DNA of 64,000 nt from positions 98,175 through 162,174 of the forward strand of contig CAJTWL010000003.1 in NCBI GenBank assembly GCA_910579845.1, in the 5' to 3' direction. Below the pieces are notes generated by a model. The model worked only from the letters and a program-made list of their open reading frames with translations. It ran no database searches and was not told the origin of the DNA. Both the position numbers and the translations under genes were made by a program. The first letter of the stretch is position 1. Every line of letters begins with the position of its first letter. Of the stretch, positions 44,501 through 53,140 are shown in pieces. Source of the DNA: an uncultured Muribaculaceae bacterium. Lineage in GTDB: Bacteria; Bacteroidota; Bacteroidia; Bacteroidales; Muribaculaceae.

Positions 44501-45337
44501 ATGAAATCAGAAGAAATAAAACAACTCTTTGAGAGTTTCGAGACCATAGCTATCGAATATGAGGGCGTGGAATGTTGGAGTGCACGCGAACTCTATCCCG
44601 TATTGGGCTATACACAGTGGAGACGATTCTCTGATGTTATGGATAGAGCTAAAGATTCGTGCGTTAATGCCGGCGAAAATATTACTGACCATTTTGCCAA
44701 CGTCGGCAAAATGGTTGCCCTCGGCTCTGGTGCTGAACGTCAGATAGATGACGTGATGTTAACGCGCTATGCCTGTTATCTTATAGCGCAAAATGGCGAT
44801 CCCGGCAAGCCTGAAATAGCTTTTGCGCAGAACTATTTTGCTGTGCAGACTCGCCACGCGGAGATAGTGCAAAAGCGCATCCTTGACTACGAACGTGTTC
44901 AGGCTCGCGCTAAACTTGCTGATACAGAGCATCACTTATCAGGTGTGCTTTATGAGCGAGGAGTTGATTCAAAGGGTTTCGCTATCATTCGAGCCAAAGG
45001 AGACAAGGCGTTGTTCGGACTCAACACTGCAATGATGAAACGTCGTGTAGGTGCTCCCGAAAAAAGACCTCTTGCTGATTTCCTCTCAACTATTGCCATC
45101 AAGGCTAAAGACCTTGCAGCTGAAATGACCTCGGTGAATGTTCAACAGAAAAATCTTTATGGACAAGTGTCCATAGAGGAAGAACATATCGATAACAACA
45201 CAGCCGTGCGCGGAATGCTTCTTAATCGAGATATTCGTCCCGAAGTATTGCCTCCGGGTGAGGATGTCAAAAAAGTGGAACGCCGCTTGAAAGCTGATGA
45301 GAAAAAGCTCCTTCCCAAATCAAAAAAGAAAAAGTAA
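44501..45337 (+). CDS. dinD: DinD-like DNA-damage-inducible protein
   Basis: 278 residues resembling E. coli DinD, an SOS-induced protein reported to disassemble RecA filaments. Shared blocks are YEGVECWSARELYPVLGYTQWRRF (a BRO/KilA-like N-terminal part), AKDSCVNAGENITDHF, LTRYACYLIAQNGDPGKPEIAFAQNYFAVQTR (about 85-120) and GYQGLYG-like GDKALFGLNTAMMKRR. The C-terminal tail is very basic (KKLLPKSKKKK). It is the only gene in a 1.26 kb insert framed by duplicated helicase 3' ends, so horizontal gain is likely. G+C is similar to the flanks in the block I counted. Confidence 0.85.
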   Translation: MKSEEIKQLFESFETIAIEYEGVECWSARELYPVLGYTQWRRFSDVMDRAKDSCVNAGENITDHFANVGKMVALGSGAERQIDDVMLTRYACYLIAQNGDPGKPEIAFAQNYFAVQTRHAEIVQKRILDYERVQARAKLADTEHHLSGVLYERGVDSKGFAIIRAKGDKALFGLNTAMMKRRVGAPEKRPLADFLSTIAIKAKDLAAEMTSVNVQQKNLYGQVSIEEEHIDNNTAVRGMLLNRDIRPEVLPPGEDVKKVERRLKADEKKLLPKSKKKK

Positions 45338-45371
45338 GGATCAACTATTAGCAGGTATCTTAACACACTCT

Positions 45372-45407
45372 TAGCGATTTGGGAACAAGTCGCTCTCCCA
45401 ACCGTAG
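45372..45407. repeat. Y-shaped palindromic repeat, copy 4 (right half only)
   Basis: Only the second hairpin AGCGATTTG-GGAA-CAAGTCGCT (one G-T pair) and the flank CTCTCCCAACCGTAGGG remain, in the same orientation as copy 3. It marks the right edge of the dinD insert. Confidence 0.8.
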
Positions 45408-45458
45408 GGCTTCGTCGGGTATAATCTTTAATATTGGGGGAGATGGACTTTCGATATA

Positions 45459-47426
45459 CTATCGTGAGCGTCGCTTGGCGATTCGCTTCTCGGTGTCTTC
45501 CCGGATCTGTTTGCGGGTGCGTTTTGCCGGTTTCTTTGGAGCGACGGCGGTAGCCTCGAGAGCTGCCTCGGCTTTCAGCCGAAGGAGGAGGGGGATGCTG
45601 AACCCTTCGTCGCGTATGCCTTCAAGCAGTCTTTTCTTTACATAAAGCTGTAAACCGATATGATCTGAAACGTTGTCCAGTTGCTTCTGATACGCCTTGT
45701 TGTCAAGATTCATGGGTGTTGAGTCGAGGAACTCGGCTATCTTTTCGAGTTGTTCCAGAAAATAGGTACAGCCTCCGGATATTTTCTGTCGGAATGTCTC
45801 GTTTGTCAGGGTATGGTCACTGTCGAGACGAGCCGCCGTATAACGTGAATTGAAACGTCTGCCTACTTCAAGAATCTTCTCGTTCAGGTGACGCTCACAG
45901 TTCCCGATGCGTTCAAACAGATAAGGATGAGCCGGCGCCACATATTGTCTTACCACCCTTGCGAAGTCCGAGAAGGCTATATTCATCGGCTGGAAATCGA
46001 ACAGTTCTGAAAGCTGTTGCCGGAAGAACTCGTCTCTCAGCAGTGCCATCCTTTCCTCGTCGGGGGTGCTCCGTGAAGCCTGTTCTATAAAAAGATTGAC
46101 AGTGGGATCTACAATGACTGCATTCTGGGACAGCGTGCTTTTCAGATATAGCCCGTCTAAAGAACGGCAACGGCTCAATGCGACGTAGAGCTGTCCCGGA
46201 GCGAAAGAGAGGTTCGCGTCTATTACGGCGCGGTCAAAAGTCAGTCCCTGGCTTTTGTGTATTGTTATGGCCCATGCAAGTCGAAGTGGTATCTGATGGA
46301 ATGTGCCTTCTACATTCTCCTCGATTTTCTTTGTCTTCTCGTCAACGGTATAAGAGATGTTTTCCCATCCTATTCTGCCGATATCGACGGGGGAGAGGTC
46401 CGGGTCGTCGGGAGTTACGGTTACTGTCTTGGTTGTCAATTCAGTTACCGTGCCGATAAGACCGTTGTAATACCTTCTCTCAATTCCCGAGTCGTTCTTT
46501 ATGAACATGACTCTTGCCCCGATCTTCAGATTAAGTGTTTCATCTGCCGGATAGGAGGATTCGGGAAATTTGCCTGTTATTATAGCCTTATATGAATAGA
46601 CTTCCTCCTTTATGGCGGCAAGGTGCATGATGTTTATCTGGTCGGAGATCCGGTTATGGGTAGTGAGGCATATGGCGTTCTCCTCCGTTTCGTGTTCGGG
46701 AAGATACTTGCGGTTGAGCGCACGCAACGTTTCTGCCGAGGCTCTGCCGTCGCGCACTTCGTTGAGAATATTTATAAATTCCGGATCCTGCTGACGATAG
46801 ATTGTACGGAGCTCGACAGTGTAGAATCCTGATTCTTTCAGAGCAGTGCTTTCGAAGAAATAGGGAGAATTATAATGAGGTGAAAGAAAATTCCATTCAT
46901 CGGGACGCACCACCGGAGCAAGTTGGCGAAGGTCTCCGATAAGAAGGAGCTGCAGACCACCGAAAGGTCTTGGGTCGGTACGCAACCTGCGCAGTATCGA
47001 ATCCATGGCATCAAGTGTGTCGGGTCGCACCATGGATATCTCGTCTATCACAAGCAGATCAAGACTCGCTACGAGACGTCTTTTCTCCTTGCTGAACCTG
47101 TTGTACCGCTTCTCCTCTCCGATGAATCCCTGACCGGGAATATAAGGCGAGAATGGGAGCTGGAAAAAGGAGTGTATTGTCATTCCTCCGGCATTTATGG
47201 CTGCGACACCTGTCGGGGCAAGGACAATCATCCTCTTTCCGGAACGAATCCGCATATTACGAAGGAAAGTCGTCTTTCCTGTACCGGCTTTGCCTGTCAG
47301 AAAAAGATTGGCGCCGGTTTCTTCCACAATCCTGCGCGCTATATTAAGCTCGCGGTTGACGGATTCGGTTATCTCCGGTTCTCCGGCATAATTGTAATCT
47401 ATATCAGAGGAGTCTTCGTACAGCAT
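45459..47426 (-). CDS. Pif1-like DNA helicase
   Basis: A 655-residue superfamily 1 helicase. Walker A is LTGKAGTGKTTFL (about 42-54), Walker B LLVIDEISM, then GDLRQLAPVV and ELRTIYRQ, and the late motif WAITIHKSQGLTFDRAVID with LYVALSRC. The remaining 200 residues include a helical region and a basic C-terminus (KKPAKRTRKQIREDTEKRIAKRRSR). The exact role (G-quadruplex or replication-fork work) cannot be read from sequence. Its last 81 bases are duplicated at 44199, so the present 3' end may have been supplied by the dinD insert. Confidence 0.9.
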   Translation of the reverse strand: MLYEDSSDIDYNYAGEPEITESVNRELNIARRIVEETGANLFLTGKAGTGKTTFLRNMRIRSGKRMIVLAPTGVAAINAGGMTIHSFFQLPFSPYIPGQGFIGEEKRYNRFSKEKRRLVASLDLLVIDEISMVRPDTLDAMDSILRRLRTDPRPFGGLQLLLIGDLRQLAPVVRPDEWNFLSPHYNSPYFFESTALKESGFYTVELRTIYRQQDPEFINILNEVRDGRASAETLRALNRKYLPEHETEENAICLTTHNRISDQINIMHLAAIKEEVYSYKAIITGKFPESSYPADETLNLKIGARVMFIKNDSGIERRYYNGLIGTVTELTTKTVTVTPDDPDLSPVDIGRIGWENISYTVDEKTKKIEENVEGTFHQIPLRLAWAITIHKSQGLTFDRAVIDANLSFAPGQLYVALSRCRSLDGLYLKSTLSQNAVIVDPTVNLFIEQASRSTPDEERMALLRDEFFRQQLSELFDFQPMNIAFSDFARVVRQYVAPAHPYLFERIGNCERHLNEKILEVGRRFNSRYTAARLDSDHTLTNETFRQKISGGCTYFLEQLEKIAEFLDSTPMNLDNKAYQKQLDNVSDHIGLQLYVKKRLLEGIRDEGFSIPLLLRLKAEAALEATAVAPKKPAKRTRKQIREDTEKRIAKRRSR

Positions 47427-47526
47427 TTCGGGTCAAGTGGGAAATTTGGAAGTTGTTTTTTAACAACTTCTTGTAAATTTAATCAAATTATTGTGGAATT
47501 GAGTCCGATGAAGCGAGATAATTTGC

Positions 47527-47534
47527 TAATTTTG
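47527..47534 (+). promoter_or_regulatory. -7 element of purC
   Basis: TAATTTTG, 28 bases before the purC ATG; the -33 box is not evident. Confidence 0.45.
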
Positions 47535-47562
47535 CAAAAATAAACCAATCGATAATCCGCAT

Positions 47563-48522
47563 ATGCAAGTATTGAAGCAGACCGATTTTAATTTCAAAGG
47601 TCAGAAGAGTGTTTATCACGGCAAAGTGAGGGATGTATACAATATCAATGACGATCTGATGGTGATGGTCGCTACGGACCGTATCTCGGCATTCGATGTG
47701 GTGCTTCCCGAGGGTATCCCTTACAAGGGTCAGGTCTTGAATCAGATAGCAGAGTTTTTTCTGGATTCGACAAAAGATATAGTGCCGAACTGGAAGATAG
47801 CTGTTCCGGATCCTATGGTAACAGTAGGTCTGTGCTGCGAGCCGTTGAAGATAGAGATGATAGTCCGCGGTTATATAGCAGGCTCCGCATGGCGCGATTA
47901 TGCTGCAGGAGCACGTGAAATCTGCGGTGTGAAGCTTCCTGAAGGACTCAAGGAGAACCAGAAGCTTCCGACACCTATTCTGACTCCTACCACAAAAGCT
48001 GATGCCGGTCACGACCAGAATATCTCACGCGATGAGATAATTGCTCAAGGCATAGTGCCGGAAGAGGTCTATTCACAGGTGGAGAAATATGCTCTCGCTC
48101 TGTTTGAACGCGGAACGGAGATTGCCGCTAAACAAGGTCTTATACTCGTGGATACAAAATATGAGTTCGGTCTGAAAGACGGCAAGGTTATTCTTATCGA
48201 TGAGATACATACGCCTGATTCGTCACGCTATTTCTATGCAGAGGGCTATGAGGAACGTCTTGCCAAGGGTGAGGAACAGCGTCAGCTTTCCAAGGAGTTT
48301 GTGCGCAAATGGCTTATCGCAAACGGATTTATGGGCAAGGCAGGACAGCAGGTTCCCGAGATGACCCCTGAATATTGCAATGAGGTCAGCCTGCGTTACA
48401 TAGAGCTTTACGAACATATTACAGGCAGGAAATTCGAACCGGCTTCCGATTGCGGGGATCTTGAGTCCCGCATAGAGCGGAACATCGCGGAGTGTCTTGC
48501 AAAACTTGAAAAACAGGGATAA
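47563..48522 (+). CDS. purC: SAICAR synthetase
   Basis: Phosphoribosylaminoimidazole-succinocarboxamide synthase, which joins aspartate to CAIR in purine synthesis. 319 residues, the longer type. YHGKVRDVYNI is the N-terminal nucleotide loop, VRGYIAGSAWRDY is the first PROSITE-type signature and LVDTKYEFGL with DEIHTPDSSRYF the second. It is followed after 18 bases by the Dabb gene, probably in one transcript. Confidence 0.97.
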   Translation: MQVLKQTDFNFKGQKSVYHGKVRDVYNINDDLMVMVATDRISAFDVVLPEGIPYKGQVLNQIAEFFLDSTKDIVPNWKIAVPDPMVTVGLCCEPLKIEMIVRGYIAGSAWRDYAAGAREICGVKLPEGLKENQKLPTPILTPTTKADAGHDQNISRDEIIAQGIVPEEVYSQVEKYALALFERGTEIAAKQGLILVDTKYEFGLKDGKVILIDEIHTPDSSRYFYAEGYEERLAKGEEQRQLSKEFVRKWLIANGFMGKAGQQVPEMTPEYCNEVSLRYIELYEHITGRKFEPASDCGDLESRIERNIAECLAKLEKQG

Positions 48523-48540
48523 ATATAACATACTATAAAT

Positions 48541-48846
48541 ATGGTAAAGCATATAGTATCGTTCAAATTCTCCGGTACAGAAACTGAGCGCAAGAGTGCC
48601 TGTGATCGTTTTAAGGCGGCTCTGACGGCTCTGACGGAACAGATAGGGTGTCTGGAGAGCATGGAAGTGGGTATTAACGAGAATCCGGCTGAAACATGGG
48701 ATCTGGTGCTGATCGCTACAGTACCCTCAATGGAGGATGTGAAGGTATATGCGAAACATCCGGCGCATGTGGCTGCCGCCGCCCTTGTCAAGCCGCAGAT
48801 CGAAGCCCGCGCCTGTGTCGATTACCAAATCTTAGAAACTGTTTAA
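48541..48846 (+). CDS. Dabb (stress-responsive A/B barrel) protein
   Basis: 101-residue ferredoxin-like alpha/beta barrel protein with the family opening MVKHIVSFKF and a mid block NPAETWDLVLIATVPSMEDVKVYAKHPAHV. Members are small dimeric cytosolic proteins, some of them enzymes; function here unknown. Its last codons and stop (GAA ACT GTT TAA) are the first bases of a terminal repeat of the neighbouring element, so the present C-terminus may have come with that element. Confidence 0.88.
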   Translation: MVKHIVSFKFSGTETERKSACDRFKAALTALTEQIGCLESMEVGINENPAETWDLVLIATVPSMEDVKVYAKHPAHVAAAALVKPQIEARACVDYQILETV

Positions 48847-49017
48847 ATTTATTACGAAAAAATATTATAGAAATTCTTTCAGGTCTTTTGAGAGTCTTTT
48901 TGGCTGTTTCCGCCAAGTCTCATCGGTCAAAACCGGGAGGTTTCTCCCTCTTCGACTCGCATAAACATCTCAAAAATCCATCTCAAAATCCTCTGAAAAT
49001 AAATTTAAACAATTTCT
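48834..49017. mobile_element. MITE-like inverted-repeat element
   Basis: 184 bases with 20-bp terminal inverted repeats (48834-48853 and 48998-49017, one mismatch). The inside is also imperfectly self-complementary: TTTCAG..TTTTGAGA..TTTTTG on the left is mirrored on the right as far as about 48975, so the whole could fold into one long hairpin. It has no coding capacity. The left end overlaps the Dabb stop codon. Confidence 0.65.
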
Positions 49018-49073
49018 GACAATATGGAGATTCTCACGGGGAATCTGAAATAAGAAACCGTTTAAATAAAAGA

Positions 49074-49098
49074 GGGGGACGTCTTCGCGACGTCCCCC
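49074..49098 (-). terminator. Terminator of the 217-residue secreted protein gene
   Basis: Perfect 10-bp stem GGGGGACGTC/GACGTCCCCC with loop TTCGC. On the minus strand a T-rich run follows (CTTTTATTTA). It ends the gene that stops at 49139. Confidence 0.8.
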
Positions 49099-49138
49099 CT
49101 TGTCTGTTCATAAGTTAGGTTTCGAAAAGTAATATATC

Positions 49139-49792
49139 TTATTTGTGGAGCGTGTCAGGATTGAATTCCTTAAGCCATTTTATGGTCATGGTTTCCGGAT
49201 CAACGCTTAATCCACCTTTTTTCTCGATAGTTCCGAGGTAATATTTTTTAAGTTCCTCGATTTTCTTGTCTGCTTTTTTCGGCTGGTCTGCCATCATTTT
49301 GCGGATCACTCTGGAGTCGAGCGCTATCTTATAGAAAGCAACTCGGATGAATTTCCAGTTCTGATCCGTGAGGTCATATTTTTTCTGCAAGGCATTTGCG
49401 ATTGCATTTCCTTCGGCATCAGCCTCGGCATCGTATACACCACGATAATATTGGGCGAGCTGGTTCTCATCAAGAAGCTCTTTAAGCGTTTTCTCACGCA
49501 TTCTGTTAAGCTGGTTCCTGTTTTTAATGGTAAGTACCCCCTCATTATCATTGACGGCTTTGACGAAGAACTGGTTCTCCTTTTCAATAGCTTGTGCAAG
49601 TGCAACCTGCTGATCGGAAGAGAGCTTGACGTTTTTGCAAACTTCGAAAGCCGCACGCTGGGTGGCAGGAGAGAATTTTGAAAGAGCTTTTGTGTCGAGA
49701 GTCTGCCCGAAAACCGGCAACGCCATGACAAATAATCCTGCTGATATGATATTTCTTAGTTTCATCAATGATAACATTTGATGTTGAGCCAT
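49139..49792 (-). CDS. Secreted helical protein, unknown function
   Basis: Up to 217 residues; the more likely start is the ATG at 49765 (208 residues), which opens a normal signal peptide MKLRNIISAGLFVMALPVFGQ. The mature part is mostly charged helix with no Cys and no motif I can name; it resembles the many periplasmic proteins with repeated KEL/RE helices. It is alone on its strand. Upstream and downstream lie inverted copies of a 28-base sequence (48836-48863, 49846-49873). Confidence 0.7.
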   Translation of the reverse strand: MAQHQMLSLMKLRNIISAGLFVMALPVFGQTLDTKALSKFSPATQRAAFEVCKNVKLSSDQQVALAQAIEKENQFFVKAVNDNEGVLTIKNRNQLNRMREKTLKELLDENQLAQYYRGVYDAEADAEGNAIANALQKKYDLTDQNWKFIRVAFYKIALDSRVIRKMMADQPKKADKKIEELKKYYLGTIEKKGGLSVDPETMTIKWLKEFNPDTLHK

Positions 49793-49845
49793 AATCGGTA
49801 TTAAATGATAAAAATCGGATTAAGCGGCTTGGAAACTATGTATAA

Positions 49846-49873
49846 ATTTTTTCGTAATAAATTTAAACAGTTT
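49846..49873. repeat. Solo inverted copy of the MITE-like terminus
   Basis: 28 bases that are an exact reverse complement of 48836-48863. It lies in the divergent region before the first sulfatase gene, without the rest of the element. Confidence 0.85.
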
Positions 49874-49905
49874 ACTAAATTAATGGATTTTAAGGATAAA
49901 TTCTA

Positions 49906-49913
49906 TATCTTTG
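49906..49913 (+). promoter_or_regulatory. -7 element of the sulfatase pair
   Basis: TATCTTTG, 32 bases before the ATG at 49946. No TTTG at the standard distance. Confidence 0.45.
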
Positions 49914-49945
49914 TACAAATTTAGTAAAAACTTTAAAACCTGATC

Positions 49946-51520
49946 ATGAATTACGGGAAAAATATTAAATTTTTACTCTGTGGATTAAATGCGTTTGCGT
50001 TGGGCCCGGCTGTGGCGAATGCCGGTCCGACTGAAACAAAAAAAGCCGATAATCGTCCGAATGTGCTCCTGATAGCTGTGGATGACATGAAGCCGTGGCT
50101 TGGCGCTTACGGCGACACGATTGCAAAGACTCCCAATATGGATCGTCTTGCGGCAAACGGAGTACTGTTCAACAATGCATATTGTCAGGTTGCGTTGAGC
50201 GGTCCGACAAGAAGCTCGCTTATGACAGGTCTGAATCCGGATCACACAGGTGTGTGGTGGCTCATGGGTTCTTTCCGTAAGAACAATCCCGATATAGTCA
50301 CAATGCCTGAAGCGCTCAAGAACAACGGTTATGAGACATTAGGCGTAGGTAAAATATATCATCCGCTTAAGGACAAGGCGGTAAAAGATGATCCCAAGTC
50401 ATGGAGCCAGCCTTATATCAAGACTCAGGGTGCGACCTATGCGCTCGCCAACGGACGGGTGGCTACGGAATGTGCCGATGTGCCGGACAAGGGATATGTG
50501 GACGGTATCATTGCCGAGGAGGCGGTCAAAACATTACATAAGCTGAAAGAGAGCGACAAGCCTTTCTTCTTCGGTGTGGGATTCAAGAAACCGCATCTTC
50601 CATTCTGCGCTCCGAAAAAATACTGGGACATGTATGACAGAGAGAAGATGCCTGTGGCGCAATATCAGGACATGGCTCTTGATGATGTGGAATATTCATA
50701 CCACAACTCGCTGGAGGTGAAAGGTTATTCGGACATACCTCCTTTCGAGAGCTATCAGGATACAAAACATCTTGATACGGAAACACAGAAGCGTCTGCTT
50801 CATGCCTATTACGCCTGTATCTCATATACCGACGCACAGGTGGGAAAAGTGCTTGACGCTCTGGAGAAAGAGGGACTTGCCGACAATACTGTAGTAATAC
50901 TTTACGGCGACCACGGATACCATCTCGGTGATCATGGGCTGTGGAACAAGATGACAAACTTTGAGAATGCCACACATGTGCCTTTCATGATCTCGGCGCC
51001 GGGAATGAAGAAGGGTGTGAAATGTGATTCGCAGGTGGAGTTTCTTGACATATTCCCTACAGTATGCGAGCTCACCAAGACCGGACATCCGCAGAAACTG
51101 GACGGCAAGAGCCTTGTGCCGGTGCTCAGAAATCCCAAAGCGAAGATCCATGATTATGTGATGAGCCAGTATTCGCGCACTACAACAGAGGATTATACGA
51201 TCTCAAGCGATCAGGATCTTGCCGGCAAGGCAAAATATCTGGAGAATGATATCCACGGATATGCCATCCGTGATCCAAGATACCGTCTTGTGGAGTGGAC
51301 AAAGGGTTTCAAGACATACCAGCCTTTTGATGAAAGCAAGGTGCTGGCATACCAGCTTTTCGATTATGAGAAGGATCCTCAGGAAACCCGCAATCTTGCA
51401 AATGACCCGGCTTACGCGGGGATCGTGAAGAAGTTGAAAAAGCAGCTGCGTCAATATTACGCACGCAGCTATTCCTCTCCTATGAGTGCGCCGATTGAGA
51501 AATGTGCTAAAGGTGAATAA
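49946..51520 (+). CDS. Iduronate-2-sulfatase-like sulfatase, serine type
   Basis: 524-residue S1-family sulfatase. A signal peptide (AVANA) sends it to the periplasm or surface. The formylglycine site is S85 in ALSGPTRSSLMTG, the Ser-x-Pro-x-Arg form that needs the radical-SAM maturase anSME rather than the aerobic enzyme. Metal residues include D46-D47 (IAVDDMKPW) and YGDHGYHLGDHG near 318. The sequence CQVALSGPTRSS with VWWLMG is like iduronate-2-sulfatase subfamilies. It is followed after 25 bases by a second sulfatase. Confidence 0.92.
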   Translation: MNYGKNIKFLLCGLNAFALGPAVANAGPTETKKADNRPNVLLIAVDDMKPWLGAYGDTIAKTPNMDRLAANGVLFNNAYCQVALSGPTRSSLMTGLNPDHTGVWWLMGSFRKNNPDIVTMPEALKNNGYETLGVGKIYHPLKDKAVKDDPKSWSQPYIKTQGATYALANGRVATECADVPDKGYVDGIIAEEAVKTLHKLKESDKPFFFGVGFKKPHLPFCAPKKYWDMYDREKMPVAQYQDMALDDVEYSYHNSLEVKGYSDIPPFESYQDTKHLDTETQKRLLHAYYACISYTDAQVGKVLDALEKEGLADNTVVILYGDHGYHLGDHGLWNKMTNFENATHVPFMISAPGMKKGVKCDSQVEFLDIFPTVCELTKTGHPQKLDGKSLVPVLRNPKAKIHDYVMSQYSRTTTEDYTISSDQDLAGKAKYLENDIHGYAIRDPRYRLVEWTKGFKTYQPFDESKVLAYQLFDYEKDPQETRNLANDPAYAGIVKKLKKQLRQYYARSYSSPMSAPIEKCAKGE

Positions 51521-51545
51521 GAAGCAAAATATAAATCTATAACTA

Positions 51546-53060
51546 ATGAACAAAATTTTATCTCTTGCAGCCTTGACTGCTGTAGGATCCCTTACAGGAG
51601 CCTACGCGGCCGGCAAATCGAAACCGAATGTCATCTTCATTCTGATGGATGACGCCGGTTATGGCGATTTCGGTTGTTACGGACAGAAGAAAACCGAGAC
51701 CCCCAATATTGACAAACTTTCCGAGAACGGAATACGTTTCACCAACATGTATTGCTCATGTCCTTTGTCCTCGCCGTCGCGTTGTGGCCTTTTGACCGGC
51801 ATACATTCAGGACATGCCCAGATTCGTGCCAATGACGAGATGACATGGCGCGGAGATGTGTGGAATCATGAGGCAATGCTGAAGGACTCTACACTGGAGG
51901 GTCAGGCACCAATGTTAAAGGGCACGCCGACTCTCGGCAGTGTGCTCAAGAAAGCAGGATATAAAACCGCGATGGTCGGGAAATGGGGTGTAGGCAGCCC
52001 TACGTCGGAGTCGACTCCGAACAAGATGGGTTTTGACAAATATTACGGTTGTATCTGCCAGCGTCAGGCTCACAATTATTATCCTCCATTCCTTTGGAAC
52101 AATGATAAGCGGGAATATCTCGACAACAAGCTTGTCTGTCCCGGTACCAGACTCGACGAAGGTGCGGATCCGTATGATATAAACAGCTATGCCAAATATA
52201 CCGGCAACATATATTCGCCCGATAAGATGTATGAGCATGTCATAGGATTTGTAAACGACAACAAGGATAAGCCGTTTTTCCTTATGTGGACGACTCCGCT
52301 GCCGCACAGCCCGATGCAGGCTCCGCAGAAATGGGTTGATTATTACGTGAAGAAATTCGGTGACGAGAAACCTATCAAGGGAACGGGTTATTATCCATCC
52401 CGCTATCCGCGTGCTACATACGCTGCGATGATATCCTATTTCGACGAGCAAGTCGGTGGTCTTGTAGCGGAACTCAAACGTCTGGGTATATATGACAATA
52501 CCATGATTATCTTTACAAGCGACAATGGTCCTGCCAACAACTCTTGTTCTTCGACCACATGGTTCGACAGCGCCCAACCGTTCCGTTGCGGCAAAGGCTG
52601 GGGAAAGGCTTCATTGAGAGAGGGAGGCATACGTATGCCTTTTATCGTTACCTACGGTAAAAAGATAAAACCGGGTGTTTCCGACCATATGGGCTATTTC
52701 CCGGATGTGATGCCTACCTTGTGCGAGCTGACAGGTGCCGAATGTCCTAAGACCGACGGCAAGTCTTTCCTGCCGACACTTTTCAACAAGAAGCAGCCTG
52801 AGCATGAATATCTGTATTGGGAATATCCCGGCAGCAAAGGATGGATTGCAGTGCGAGAGGGTAAGTGGAAAGGTCTTCTGCGTCGTGTAAGGGAGAACAA
52901 CAACAAGTTTGAGCTTTTCGACCTTGAAGCTGATCCACGCGAGACAACCAATCTTGCCGACAAGTATCCGGAGATCGTGGAACGTATGTGGCAGCGCGTA
53001 GCCGCTTCTCATGAACCCAATTCGAATCCATTGTTCAATATGGAGATCCCGGCACATTGA
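51546..53060 (+). CDS. Arylsulfatase-like sulfatase, serine type
   Basis: 504 residues with a signal peptide (GAYAAG). The modification site is S75 in CPLSSPSRCGLLTGIHSGH (Ser-Ser-Pro-Ser-Arg). Metal ligands are in LMDDAGYGDFGCYG and FTSDNGPANN. It belongs to a different S1 subfamily from its neighbour, so the two probably remove sulfate at different positions of one glycan. Co-transcribed with the gene before it. Confidence 0.92.
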   Translation: MNKILSLAALTAVGSLTGAYAAGKSKPNVIFILMDDAGYGDFGCYGQKKTETPNIDKLSENGIRFTNMYCSCPLSSPSRCGLLTGIHSGHAQIRANDEMTWRGDVWNHEAMLKDSTLEGQAPMLKGTPTLGSVLKKAGYKTAMVGKWGVGSPTSESTPNKMGFDKYYGCICQRQAHNYYPPFLWNNDKREYLDNKLVCPGTRLDEGADPYDINSYAKYTGNIYSPDKMYEHVIGFVNDNKDKPFFLMWTTPLPHSPMQAPQKWVDYYVKKFGDEKPIKGTGYYPSRYPRATYAAMISYFDEQVGGLVAELKRLGIYDNTMIIFTSDNGPANNSCSSTTWFDSAQPFRCGKGWGKASLREGGIRMPFIVTYGKKIKPGVSDHMGYFPDVMPTLCELTGAECPKTDGKSFLPTLFNKKQPEHEYLYWEYPGSKGWIAVREGKWKGLLRRVRENNNKFELFDLEADPRETTNLADKYPEIVERMWQRVAASHEPNSNPLFNMEIPAH

Positions 53061-53071
53061 TAATATCATTA

Positions 53072-53115
53072 ATACAGAAACGGGCACCGGTAAGAACCGA
53101 TGCCCGTTTCTGTAT
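53072..53115. terminator. Bidirectional terminator, sulfatase / LacI regulator
   Basis: Perfect 15-bp stem (53072-53086 and 53101-53115) with an inner CGGT/ACCG pairing in the loop. It lies between convergent genes that end at 53060 (+) and 53141 (-). Confidence 0.88.
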
Positions 53116-53140
53116 ATCAAGGTCTTGGAGAATGTCGGTT

